DNA from: an uncultured Roseobacter sp. | GTDB taxonomy: Bacteria; Pseudomonadota; Alphaproteobacteria; Rhodobacterales; Rhodobacteraceae | DNA: 46,195 nucleotides | Assembly (NCBI GenBank): GCA_913054455.1 | Contig: CAJXIL010000012.1 | Location: forward strand, 1-46,195 | Direction: 5' to 3' | In this document: one piece after another, positions 8,376 through 16,390 of the stretch | Layout: every line of letters begins with the position of its first letter | How positions within the stretch are numbered: the stretch's first letter is position 1 | The notes under the pieces: generated by a model | Database searches by the model: none | What the model saw: only the letters and a program-made list of their open reading frames with translations | What the model was told of the DNA's origin: nothing | Translations under genes and position numbers: made by a program

Positions 8376-8753
8376 TCAGATATCTGTGGCCCCGTCTTCG
8401 GCCTCATCCGCTGTCTCGGCATCTGGCAGGTCTGGTTTGCGACGAATGATGATATCGCCATTAGGCAGGATCTCTGGTGCCTCGTAGCGGCTCCAGTCTT
8501 CTACTTTGTCCGCGATTTCTGCCAGTGCGGGCCCCATTTCCGCTAGGAAACTCTGCATTGAAGGGCCGATTTTCGACATTAGCTCTTCCAGCTCTTGCAG
8601 CGAGGGCGCTATCTCTTCGCGCAGCCCCTTCCAGAAAAGCTCCGCTCCGCGCTCCATCAGGCTGGAGCCATCCACTCCCTCCTGATCCTGAGCAGCAAGA
8701 GGGGAGGCCATCAAAGATACGGCGACAAGGGCGGAAATGAGAAGATGTTTCAT
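8376..8753 (-). CDS. Small secreted periplasmic protein of unknown function
   Basis: This 125-residue protein has a clear signal peptide (MKHLLISALVAVSLMASPLAAQ, cleavage after Ala-Ala near 20-22). The mature part is acidic and helical, with regularly spaced hydrophobic residues (EELMSKIGPSMQSFLAEMGPALAEIADKVE) suggesting an amphipathic helix or coiled coil at about 45-85. A strand-like stretch EILPNGDIIIRRKP follows, then an acidic tail. I do not recognise a family with a known role; similar roseobacter proteins are named only as hypothetical or, wrongly, ATPase. It is convergent with ppx and about 30 bases downstream of the next minus-strand gene, so it may share that transcript. Confidence 0.75.
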   Translation of the reverse strand: MKHLLISALVAVSLMASPLAAQDQEGVDGSSLMERGAELFWKGLREEIAPSLQELEELMSKIGPSMQSFLAEMGPALAEIADKVEDWSRYEAPEILPNGDIIIRRKPDLPDAETADEAEDGATDI

Positions 8754-8784
8754 AGGGCCAATATAAACGCTCTGCGTAAGAATT

Positions 8785-9780
8785 TTAAGTCAACTTGAGA
8801 TCTAAAGAGACGGGAAAATGATCCGAAGCCGCCAAAAGAGCCTCCCGTAGGGGAATGTCATCATAACATTCCGCATCCTCAAACGGGTGCCAGATACGCC
8901 AGTGCGGCCCATGGGGCTGCAGCCCGTGGGAAATCATAATGTAGTCCAGCAAGGCCCGAAAATAGCGCTTTGTCTCGGGATTGTAGAAACGCGAGGTGGA
9001 GGGCAGCACAGGTTCACGCGGCTTCAGCAGGCTTTGTGCATGGGGATCGGTCAGCTCTGCCCCCATGACGATCTCTACTGAAGATTTACCAAACAGACGT
9101 TCATATTCGTCCAGCCCTGGCCCGTCGTTGAGATCCCCCATAACAATAACGTTGTCCCCGGCTTCCACATGTTCTTTGACACGCCGGTGCAGCCAGATCG
9201 CCTGCGCCAGTTGCTTGCGGCGGTTCGCGATGGATATCCGTGCCACTTCCTCTGCCGTTTCGGCCCCATGCGGGGCCTTGGACTTGAGATGTGCTCCAAT
9301 CAGGCGCAGCGCCATGCCCCCCTTTGTTCGAACCTGCAGCTCCAGTGGTGGTTTGGAAAAGCGCACAAGGTCCAAACGGTCGTCAACATCCAGATCAATT
9401 TCAAAGCTATCGTCAAACCGTGGGGCGCGTTTGCTGGACTGCGGGTCCGCCTTGACGTCCAACACGGCAGGGTCAAAGAGCAGGGCGATTTCTTGATGCG
9501 TGTCAGTGGCAAAGCCAGAGACAGCAGTGTCCGTGCGCAAACCCGCCTCGGCAGCAAACCGTTCCAGCGCCCGGGTACAGCGCTGTTTGCGCCCGGTATT
9601 TGGCGCTTCAACAACCATCACCGCATCCGCGTCCAGACGCTGCAACACATGAGCAATCGCCCGCCCCTGCGTATAACGATCCACGCCATAGCGCCCCGAG
9701 GGCTGGTCATCCAGCATCAGGTTGTCTGCATCATCAAACAGATGCGCGAACCATTCGATATTATAGGTGACCAGGCGCAT
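8785..9780 (-). CDS. Endonuclease/exonuclease/phosphatase-fold protein
   Basis: This 331-residue protein has the metal-dependent EEP fold shared by exonuclease III, DNase I and inositol phosphatases. Landmarks in order are the first strand VTYNIEWF (4-11), the metal-binding Glu in VVEAPN (E58), the GAHLKSK strand, the catalytic GDLND loop in the middle, and the terminal SDHFPV motif that carries the catalytic histidine. No signal peptide is seen, so it is probably cytoplasmic. The substrate, nucleic acid or phosphoester, cannot be told from sequence. The ATG at 9780 is chosen because it starts directly before the first strand. It overlaps the preceding TerB-DnaJ gene by 20 bases, so the two are translated from one message. 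Confidence 0.85.
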   Translation of the reverse strand: MRLVTYNIEWFAHLFDDADNLMLDDQPSGRYGVDRYTQGRAIAHVLQRLDADAVMVVEAPNTGRKQRCTRALERFAAEAGLRTDTAVSGFATDTHQEIALLFDPAVLDVKADPQSSKRAPRFDDSFEIDLDVDDRLDLVRFSKPPLELQVRTKGGMALRLIGAHLKSKAPHGAETAEEVARISIANRRKQLAQAIWLHRRVKEHVEAGDNVIVMGDLNDGPGLDEYERLFGKSSVEIVMGAELTDPHAQSLLKPREPVLPSTSRFYNPETKRYFRALLDYIMISHGLQPHGPHWRIWHPFEDAECYDDIPLREALLAASDHFPVSLDLKLT

Positions 9781-10459
9781 GCTTTGTACATCCGTTGATC
9801 TGGTCCCAGGCCCGATTGATGTCAATCATGCGCTTTTCGGCCAGGCGTACAGCTTCTTCCGGGACCCCGCGTCCGATCATGGCATCCGGGTGGGTATCGC
9901 GGACCAGCTTGCGCCAATATTTCCGGATCTCCTCGCGTGGCATATCTGGCGACACGCCAAGCACCGTATAGGGATCTTTGGGTGCATCCGGGACAAAACG
10001 CGCCCTAAGCGCCTGAAACTGCTCCGGTGTCTGGCCAAAGATCCGGCTCACATCCTCTAGAAACTCATTTTCGCCGGGGTGATAGAACCCATCCGCCATG
10101 GCGATATGGAACAGCCCCTCCATCAAATCGCACAGCGTGGTGGCATCTGTGGCAAACATCCGTTGGATGCGGGCCGCGTAGTCCTGATAGCCGGCAATGT
10201 CAGTGCGAGCCATGTCAAAGACCCGTGCCGCGCCGGCCTCATCATTCTGGGCAATCTGAAACACCTCTCGAAAGGCGGTGACTTCATCGCGGGTCACCTG
10301 GCCGTCCGCCTTGGCCATCTTGGCCCCCAGTGCGATCACCGCAATGGCAAAGGCAACCGAACGCTCTGGCGGGGCCCGCAGGCGATCAAACACATCTGAA
10401 AGGCTTTCCCCCTGCCCCAGGGCAGCGAGCGCATCTGAAATTCTGGACCAAAGAGACAT
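9761..10459 (-). CDS. TerB-like and DnaJ-domain co-chaperone (DjlA-like)
   Basis: This 232-residue protein has an N-terminal helical TerB-like domain (about 25-145; EF-hand-like acidic motifs such as KADGQVTRDE and ADGFYHPGENEF) and a C-terminal J domain (about 163-225). The J domain has the essential HPD tripeptide in RDTHPDAMIG, which stimulates DnaK ATPase. The order TerB then J matches DjlA, but there is no N-terminal membrane anchor, so this version is probably soluble. Its client is unknown. The 3' end overlaps the EEP-fold nuclease gene by 20 bases, suggesting a functional pair or at least fixed stoichiometry. Confidence 0.85.
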   Translation of the reverse strand: MSLWSRISDALAALGQGESLSDVFDRLRAPPERSVAFAIAVIALGAKMAKADGQVTRDEVTAFREVFQIAQNDEAGAARVFDMARTDIAGYQDYAARIQRMFATDATTLCDLMEGLFHIAMADGFYHPGENEFLEDVSRIFGQTPEQFQALRARFVPDAPKDPYTVLGVSPDMPREEIRKYWRKLVRDTHPDAMIGRGVPEEAVRLAEKRMIDINRAWDQINGCTKHAPGHL

Positions 10460-10562
10460 GTAAAAACCCTAGCGTCAAAAGCATCTTTTGTCAGGCTTGC
10501 GGCGCCTTTGCGGGCGCAGATTACAGCGGCGACCGGCAGTTCCCTGCCAAGGCTGCCCATTT

Positions 10563-11165
10563 TTAACGCAATAGGCGTCGCCCATGTGGCGTGTCGAACT
10601 CCGCTTCAAACCCCGCAGGCCCGGTTTCAAAGCGCACCAGCGGATCAAAGAGAGACAACGCCTTTTGCAGGGTCTCAGCCTTGGGGTGGGAAACCAGCAG
10701 ATGATGTAACCGACATCCTTGCTGTTGCAACAGAGGCGCCGGATGAGCGGAATGCCATTCAATCAGCGCCGGGAATTTGTTGTCATAGGGCAAAATACCA
10801 TCCGCCGGAACGGCCATGTCCCATTTCAGGTCGCCCCGAGTCAGCGAAACCAGGTCGCCCGCCCCCTTTGGCAACTGGGTCAACTTCGCGGGCAAATCAG
10901 TACAGCGGCAAATCCAGTTGCTGATCCGAGGGGCACCAGAGAACCTGTCCAGATCAAACCAGCAGGGACGGCGCTGCGGAGTTGCCTCGGGGTCGATGGC
11001 GATGGCCTCGAGATAAAGCCCATCTGCTAGCCCAAGCAGGCGATTATGTGTCCCAAACACTGCATGTTCACCACCTGGCTGCAAAGGCACACCAAGCGCG
11101 GCTTCCACATAATCGCAGGCCTCTTGCAGAGTTTCCCCAGCCACTGCCAGATGATCCAATTCCAT
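10563..11165 (-). CDS. VOC-superfamily (glyoxalase-like) protein
   Basis: This 200-residue protein has an N-terminal glyoxalase-like fold: MELDHLAVAG with a metal-type His at position 5, then LGVPLQPGGEHAVFGTHNRLLGL and YLEAIAID with the second conserved acidic site. A second half has IEWHSAHPA and LHHLLVSHP. This arrangement fits the Glyoxalase_3-type VOC proteins seen across Rhodobacteraceae. Known VOC enzymes are metal-dependent lyases, isomerases or dioxygenases; no specific substrate can be assigned. The gene is alone, divergent from the polyproline protein, with about 270 bases between them. Confidence 0.78.
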   Translation of the reverse strand: MELDHLAVAGETLQEACDYVEAALGVPLQPGGEHAVFGTHNRLLGLADGLYLEAIAIDPEATPQRRPCWFDLDRFSGAPRISNWICRCTDLPAKLTQLPKGAGDLVSLTRGDLKWDMAVPADGILPYDNKFPALIEWHSAHPAPLLQQQGCRLHHLLVSHPKAETLQKALSLFDPLVRFETGPAGFEAEFDTPHGRRLLR

Positions 11166-11438
11166 CGCATTCTCCCATTTGCGGCCACCCTAGACGGTAC
11201 TTGGCAACATTCAAGACAAAAGCCAGCGCCACAGCCCCCTGCTGCTGGAGCACTCCAATCTTCATATTTTGGAAACCATGACGGCCGAAACCTGGCCAAA
11301 TCTGGCGGATTCCAAGGGCAATATCAGAAGCATTTTAACCACCCAGATAGATGCTAGGAAATTGTTAACACCCCTCGAATTTAACAGGTCGCGAAACAAA
11401 AAACCGACGATTGCTGCCAACCCCAGGAGGCCGACCTG

Positions 11439-11918
11439 ATGCTGATCCAAGGCGCCATTGCCCAAGGACTGACGTCGAACCTGTACAAACAGTCGACAAA
11501 ACTGAACGAGGAACAGACCGCAAAGGTTGCCGAACTGCTGTCGCATGTTGGTACCGGCAACCTCAAAGACAGCACAGCACAGAGCGTTGTGGCCGAAGCC
11601 AAAGAGCTAAGGCTTATTTCTAACTCGGATCTTGCGTCGGCTCTGGCAGATGCCGGTATCGATACATCAGAACTCACCAAACAAACAGGCCAAGGCCTCA
11701 TGGGGCGCCCGGAAGGTCCCCCCCCACCGCCGCCTCCGCCGCAGGAAAGCAAGGGTATCGCCACCGTCGACGAGGCCATTGTTGAGCTGATCGCCCAAGC
11801 GGTTGAAGATTATGACGTGAGCCAGGAAGAGCAAACCACTTTGGGAGAGGCTGTTTTGGCCACTCTGGTGGAGGCGGGTTATGACAGCTCGCAGCCGTTG
11901 ATCGACTTCTATTCCTGA
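11439..11918 (+). CDS. Unknown protein with eight consecutive prolines
   Basis: This 159-residue protein has no recognised family. A strong ribosome binding site (AGGAGG, 11427-11432) precedes the ATG. The N-terminal half (1-85) is helical and rich in Ala, Leu, Ser and Thr. A Gly-rich turn and a run of eight prolines follow at about 94-101, then an acidic helical C-terminal half. The two halves each contain repeats of small helices of the type DLASALADAGID and TLGEAVLATLVEAGYD, so it may be two similar modules joined by the proline linker. No signal peptide or membrane segment is visible. The proline run predicts dependence on elongation factor P for translation. A strong hairpin terminator follows. 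Confidence 0.75.
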   Translation: MLIQGAIAQGLTSNLYKQSTKLNEEQTAKVAELLSHVGTGNLKDSTAQSVVAEAKELRLISNSDLASALADAGIDTSELTKQTGQGLMGRPEGPPPPPPPPQESKGIATVDEAIVELIAQAVEDYDVSQEEQTTLGEAVLATLVEAGYDSSQPLIDFYS

Positions 11919-11953
11919 GCGCCGAAAATCGCGAATTGGGTGATCACACCAAT

Positions 11954-11981
11954 AGGGGGCGCAGAAATCTCTGCGCCCCCT
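11954..11981 (+). terminator. Strong hairpin between the polyproline gene and the mutase gene
   Basis: GGGGGCGCAGA pairs with TCTGCGCCCCC around the four-base loop AATC, extended by one A-T pair. It lies 36 bases after the stop at 11918 and 19 bases beyond the mutase stop, so it can end transcripts from both convergent genes. Confidence 0.7.
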
Positions 11982-11999
11982 GGATAGTTTGAAAGCGGC

Positions 12000-14129
12000 T
12001 TAGCTGCGCGCTTCGCGGATCAATTTCAGGATATCCTGCGCCGCCTCGGGAATATTGGTGCCGGGACCAAAGATGGCCTTGACGCCATTGTCATAGAGGA
12101 ACTGATAGTCCTGCTGCGGGATCACCCCGCCGCAGATCACCAGAATATCCTCTGCGCCCTGCTCCTTCAGCTCTTTGACCAACTGTGGCGCCAGAGTCTT
12201 GTGACCAGCGGCCTGGGAGGAAATGCCGATCACATGCACATCGTTGTCGATGGCATCCTGTGCGGCCTCGGCCGGGGTCTGGAACAGCGGGCCAACATCC
12301 ACATCAAAGCCGATATCGGCAAAGGCGGTTGCAATCACTTTGGCACCGCGATCATGGCCATCCTGGCCCATTTTGACCACCAGAATACGTGGACGGCGGC
12401 CCTCGGCCTCGGCAAAATCTTCGATCGACTGCTGAATTGCCGCAAAGCCTTCGTCGCCCTCATAGGCCGCACCATAGACACCCGCCAGGGTTTTCACCTC
12501 GGCGCGGTGACGGCCGAATTCTTTCTCCATCGCCATGCTGATTTCTCCTACGGAGGCCCGCATACGGGCAGCTTCGACAGCTGCTTCCAGCAGATTACCG
12601 CCCTCTTTGGCGCGTTTGGTCAATTCATCCAAAGCCGCCTGACAGGCCGGTTCGTTTCGATCTGCGCGCATCTTCTCAAGCCGGGTAATCTGGCTTTCAC
12701 GAACCGCAACATTGTCCACATCCAGGATGTCGATCGGGTCTTCTTTTTCTTTACGGTATTTGTTGACGCCAACGATCACTTCCTCGCCGCGGTCGATCAT
12801 CGCCTGACGGCGGGCCGCGCTTTCCTCGATGCGCAGCTTGGGCATGCCAGAGGCCACGGCCTTGGTCATGCCACCCATTTCTTCGACCTCTGACATCAGG
12901 GCCCAGGCCTTGTCGATCAGCTCATTGGTGAGGCTTTCAACATAGTAAGAGCCCGCAAGAGGATCGACCACATTGGTCACGCCGGTTTCTTCCTGAAGCA
13001 CCAGCTGGGTGTTGCGGGCGATGCGCGCAGAGAACTCTGTGGGTAGCGCAATGGCCTCGTCCAGTGCATTGGTGTGCAGCGATTGCGTGCCGCCCAAAAC
13101 CGCCGACATCGCCTCATAGGCGGTGCGGATCACGTTGTTATACGGATCTTGCTCTTGCAGTGACACACCCGAAGTCTGGCAATGGGTCCGCAGCATCTTG
13201 GACCGGTCAGATTTGGCGTCAAACTCTGTCATCACCCGGTGCCACAGGGTACGTGCAGCGCGCAGCTTTGCAATTTCCATGAAGAAATTGGTGCCAATAG
13301 CAAAGAAGAAGCTGAGGCGGCCCGCAAATTTGTCCACATCCATACCCGCCTCGGTGGCGGCGCGGACGTATTCTCTACCATCAGCCAGCGTATAGGCCAG
13401 CTCCTGCACCAGATTGGCGCCGGCTTCCTGCATGTGATAGCCCGAAATCGAGATGGAGTTGAACTTGGGCATCTCGTTTGACGTGTATTCAATGATATCC
13501 GAGATGATCTTCATCGAAGGTTCTGGCGGGTAAACATAGGTGTTACGCACCATGAATTCCTTCAGAATATCGTTCTGAATGGTGCCCGCCAGCAGCGCCT
13601 TGTCGTGCCCCTGCTCCTCGCCTGCCACGATAAAGCTTGCCAGAATCGGGATCACCGCGCCATTCATGGTCATCGAGACCGACACCTTGTCGAGCGGAAT
13701 GCCATCAAACAGGATCTTCATGTCCTCGACAGAGTCGATTGCCACGCCAGCTTTGCCGACGTCGCCCACAACGCGTTCGTGGTCGCTGTCGTAGCCCCGG
13801 TGGGTGGCCAGATCGAAAGCCACGGAAACCCCCTGCTGGCCCGCTTCTAGATTGCGGCGGTAAAAAGCGTTGGATTCTTCAGCTGTGGAAAACCCTGCAT
13901 ACTGCCGGATGGTCCAGGGGCGGCCCGCATACATGGTGGCCTTGACACCACGGGTAAAAGGGCCAAAGCCCGGCAGCGTGCCCATATGGGGCAGCTCTGC
14001 GGTGTCTTCAGCGGTATAAAGCGGTTTGACCTCGATGCCCTCGAGCGTTTTCCAGGTCAGGTCTTCGAGTGGGCGGCCACGGAGCTCTTTTTCAGCCAGA
14101 GCCCGCCAATCGTCTGTCTTGCTTGTCAT
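12000..14129 (-). CDS. Methylmalonyl-CoA mutase (B12-dependent, single chain)
   Basis: This 709-residue enzyme converts (R)-methylmalonyl-CoA to succinyl-CoA using adenosylcobalamin, the final step in feeding propionyl-CoA into the TCA cycle. The N-terminal TIM-barrel substrate domain covers about 1-540 ([33 protein letters not shown] is typical, near 55-87). The B12-binding domain covers about 565-709, with DGHDRG at 590-595; H592 would be the axial cobalt ligand. [12 protein letters not shown] and GGVIPQQD complete the cobalamin pocket. Length and domain layout match the bacterial homodimeric type (ScpA/Mcm). The start overlaps the end of the sulfotransferase-like gene by 38 bases, so they are one operon. 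It works with PccA and PccB encoded nearby; no epimerase or MeaB-type chaperone gene is in the window. Confidence 0.97.
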   Translation of the reverse strand: MTSKTDDWRALAEKELRGRPLEDLTWKTLEGIEVKPLYTAEDTAELPHMGTLPGFGPFTRGVKATMYAGRPWTIRQYAGFSTAEESNAFYRRNLEAGQQGVSVAFDLATHRGYDSDHERVVGDVGKAGVAIDSVEDMKILFDGIPLDKVSVSMTMNGAVIPILASFIVAGEEQGHDKALLAGTIQNDILKEFMVRNTYVYPPEPSMKIISDIIEYTSNEMPKFNSISISGYHMQEAGANLVQELAYTLADGREYVRAATEAGMDVDKFAGRLSFFFAIGTNFFMEIAKLRAARTLWHRVMTEFDAKSDRSKMLRTHCQTSGVSLQEQDPYNNVIRTAYEAMSAVLGGTQSLHTNALDEAIALPTEFSARIARNTQLVLQEETGVTNVVDPLAGSYYVESLTNELIDKAWALMSEVEEMGGMTKAVASGMPKLRIEESAARRQAMIDRGEEVIVGVNKYRKEKEDPIDILDVDNVAVRESQITRLEKMRADRNEPACQAALDELTKRAKEGGNLLEAAVEAARMRASVGEISMAMEKEFGRHRAEVKTLAGVYGAAYEGDEGFAAIQQSIEDFAEAEGRRPRILVVKMGQDGHDRGAKVIATAFADIGFDVDVGPLFQTPAEAAQDAIDNDVHVIGISSQAAGHKTLAPQLVKELKEQGAEDILVICGGVIPQQDYQFLYDNGVKAIFGPGTNIPEAAQDILKLIREARS

Positions 14130-15030
14130 GGGGTGTTCCTCTTGTCACATCTGTATGGGGCAGGTTTAGTCCCGCCGCCGGGTGTTCTGGATCCTGCAGC
14201 AGCTGCGCCAGCCCATCGGCACCAGCAGTCAGCCACATCAGATCATCTGCATAATTCTCGCGCAGCATGGCGCATTGAACGTTGTCAAAGGGACGCCAGC
14301 GTCCCGCGCCTTCGGGGAGGTCCTGCGCCACGCTTTCCAGGAGATGGGCGCGCAGATCTTCCAGCCGCATCGCTGCATTGAGCCGCACGCGGGCATGGGC
14401 GCGGGGTGGCTCGCAATCGCTCAGCAGCGAAAGCTGCAATTCAGGGCGGCCACCAAAGGTTTCAAAAGGCAAGACCTTGATCTCGACCCCTGGCATCGCA
14501 CAGGCAATATCGGTGATCACATCGCGCCAGGTGCGGCTGCTTTGCGCAAGGTTTTGCAACTGTATGCCTGATGGCACCCGATGCCCCCGCGCTACCGCGT
14601 AAGTCAGCGCAGAGGTCCAGTAACTTTCCAGGCTGCGAATATTCAACGCGACAGAGGTCACCCGCCCATCAAAGGCTTCGGCATACCGTGCCATGCGCTC
14701 ACCAATGCCGCTATACAGCGCGCTGAGGCGCAGATTAGTTCTGGTGCTGCCAATGAGGTTTTCGTCGCTGACAATAAGGTGCTGCATGCCGCGTTCCTGG
14801 CTTTGGTCCAGGTTCATCCTGATCCGCCCCTGCGCCCGTTTCGCCAGAGCCTGTGCATTGCCGCCCACGGCCGGTGTCGGCAAAACGCCATGAAGCAGCC
14901 CGTTACGGGTGCGACGCGGCCCCCAAAACCCAACTCCCTGAGTTTCCAGATCCACTGCATTCTGGCGCAGATATTCCTGAAAAGAGGTTGTGGCACAGCG
15001 GTGTGCCCCGAGGTGAAGACAGGTTTGCAT
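14092..15030 (-). CDS. Sulfotransferase-like protein, operonic with the mutase
   Basis: This 312-residue protein has an N-terminal [17 protein letters not shown] segment (about 4-20), which resembles the phosphosulfate-binding loop (HxGxxKTxTTxLQ type) of bacterial sulfotransferase-like proteins. The loop Lys is replaced by Arg. Further on, [11 protein letters not shown] and [16 protein letters not shown] look like the second strand and the 3'-phosphate-binding segment of that fold. A true sulfotransferase would move sulfate from PAPS to an acceptor; here neither activity nor acceptor is established. The ATG at 15030 places the loop right at the N-terminus, with GGA eight bases upstream. The 38-base overlap with methylmalonyl-CoA mutase shows co-translation. 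Confidence 0.7.
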   Translation of the reverse strand: MQTCLHLGAHRCATTSFQEYLRQNAVDLETQGVGFWGPRRTRNGLLHGVLPTPAVGGNAQALAKRAQGRIRMNLDQSQERGMQHLIVSDENLIGSTRTNLRLSALYSGIGERMARYAEAFDGRVTSVALNIRSLESYWTSALTYAVARGHRVPSGIQLQNLAQSSRTWRDVITDIACAMPGVEIKVLPFETFGGRPELQLSLLSDCEPPRAHARVRLNAAMRLEDLRAHLLESVAQDLPEGAGRWRPFDNVQCAMLRENYADDLMWLTAGADGLAQLLQDPEHPAAGLNLPHTDVTRGTPHDKQDRRLAGSG

Positions 15031-15210
15031 CGCATTTCCAATTCTTTGGACGAGAGGCGCCTTTTGCACCTCTGAGAAGGGAGACTGTGTGATCATTGTC
15101 CACAGACCCTCTCAAAGCGATTAACACGCATGCTATTTTTTCCGCGTTGAGCCCAATTGCCCATCGCAATTACGCGCCATGCGCATATATTGAGGCGAAC
15201 AGGAGAGATT

Positions 15211-15657
15211 ATGAAACCAATCCTAGCCCTTGTTTTGTCGAGTTTTCTTTCGTTTGGCCTGGGGTCTTCCGCCTGCGCAGCCGAGCCGGAAACCCCTACG
15301 CTGGTCCAGCCCGGAGAAACGGCTGATCTAGCCAGTTTCCTATGGCACAAACGACCCATTGTTGTTTTTGCCGACAGCCCAGAGGATCCACGGTTCAAAG
15401 AACAAATGAACCGGCTGACCCGCGAGGCGGACGTCCTGTTGGACCGCGATGTGGTGGTCCTGACTGATACAACCCCAAACCCTGCCTCGGCGCTGCGCAA
15501 ACAGCTGCGGCCCCGCGGGTTTATGCTGGTTCTGGTTGGCAAAGACGGCGGCGTCAAACTCCGCAAACCCCACCCCTGGACAGTGCGCGAGCTGTCGCGC
15601 AGCATCGACAAGTTCCAAGATCGATTGCAAGAGGTCGAGGACAGACGTGGAAACTGA
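15211..15657 (+). CDS. Secreted DUF4174 protein
   Basis: This 148-residue protein has a signal peptide (MKPILALVLSSFLSFGLGSSACAAE, cleavage after Ala-Ala near 24). The mature part has the DUF4174 pattern: a WHKRPIVVFADS strand, a helical DPRFKEQMNRL segment, DVVVLTDTTP, then GFMLVLVGKDGGVKLRKP, which is like a degenerate thioredoxin fold without a CxxC pair. The family has no established function; an envelope role is inferred from export. A strong AGGAGA lies six bases before the ATG, which rules out the longer in-frame start at 15157. It is divergent from the sulfotransferase-like gene and interrupts the otherwise minus-strand propionate region. Confidence 0.85.
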   Translation: MKPILALVLSSFLSFGLGSSACAAEPETPTLVQPGETADLASFLWHKRPIVVFADSPEDPRFKEQMNRLTREADVLLDRDVVVLTDTTPNPASALRKQLRPRGFMLVLVGKDGGVKLRKPHPWTVRELSRSIDKFQDRLQEVEDRRGN

Positions 15658-15703
15658 AGCCCCTGCCCAGTCAGTGTCCTGGTATTCCCCAGCGAAGAAC
15701 GGG

Positions 15704-16204
15704 CTAGCCGTTGCTGCGCACGTAGATTACCGCTTTGGCCTGGGAGTCTACAATCATGACTCCGTGGCCATCGGGAATAAAGGCCATGCGTGAGGTCGGA
15801 TTCATGATCGCCTGGTGATAGATGGATTTGACGAGTTCGCTCATGCAGTTCACCCCGGCCAGGCCCGAATTGAGCAGGCTGATTCCATGGGGCAGATCGC
15901 GCGACATTATCGCCTCGACCAGCGCATTGGGAGATTTGCTCCCGACCTTGAACACCACCGGCTGCCCCTCGGCCACCATTTTGAGCCCGGTATCCACAGA
16001 ACGCGCCGCGCCCAAAAGCGAGGAAATGCGTGGGCTTTCGGTATGAAAGACGGCCGCCGTGCAGGTACCGCTGCTTTCGAAGAAATAGGTGTCGCCCAGC
16101 GTGACCCATTGCGAAAGCTGGAGCCGTAGATCCTCCTCTTTGTCCAGCGCACAGCCGGACAGAAGCATCAGTGCCGAAACCAAAGAGATAGCCAAACGAA
16201 ACAT
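15704..16204 (-). CDS. Predicted lipoprotein of unknown function
   Basis: This 166-residue protein has a lipoprotein signal peptide. The lipobox LLSGC places the lipidated Cys at residue 18. The mature protein begins with an acidic/basic stretch, then VTLGDTYFFESSGTCTAAVF, which has a conserved-looking Cys, and ends with a strand-rich part (MAFIPDGHGVMIVDSQAKAVIYV). Two further cysteines could form a disulfide in the periplasm. The family is not recognised, but similar proteins sit next to pccA in roseobacters as far as I recall. It lies 186 bases downstream of pccA on the same strand and could be part of the same transcript. Confidence 0.75.
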   Translation of the reverse strand: MFRLAISLVSALMLLSGCALDKEEDLRLQLSQWVTLGDTYFFESSGTCTAAVFHTESPRISSLLGAARSVDTGLKMVAEGQPVVFKVGSKSPNALVEAIMSRDLPHGISLLNSGLAGVNCMSELVKSIYHQAIMNPTSRMAFIPDGHGVMIVDSQAKAVIYVRSNG

Positions 16205-16390
16205 GTGTCACCCTGCGAGAAACCAATGAAATTGGTCTGGCACAGAGGTCTGAAGATTTGGTGCACAACCCCGAAAGGCTGCGATAGGTGGCAGGCACAA
16301 CAGGGCGCGTTGACCGCCCCCTATCACCCAGCCCACCGCCCAGGGCGATGCGCCCGGACGCTGGGACCAGGCTTATGCCTGCCGCAATAA

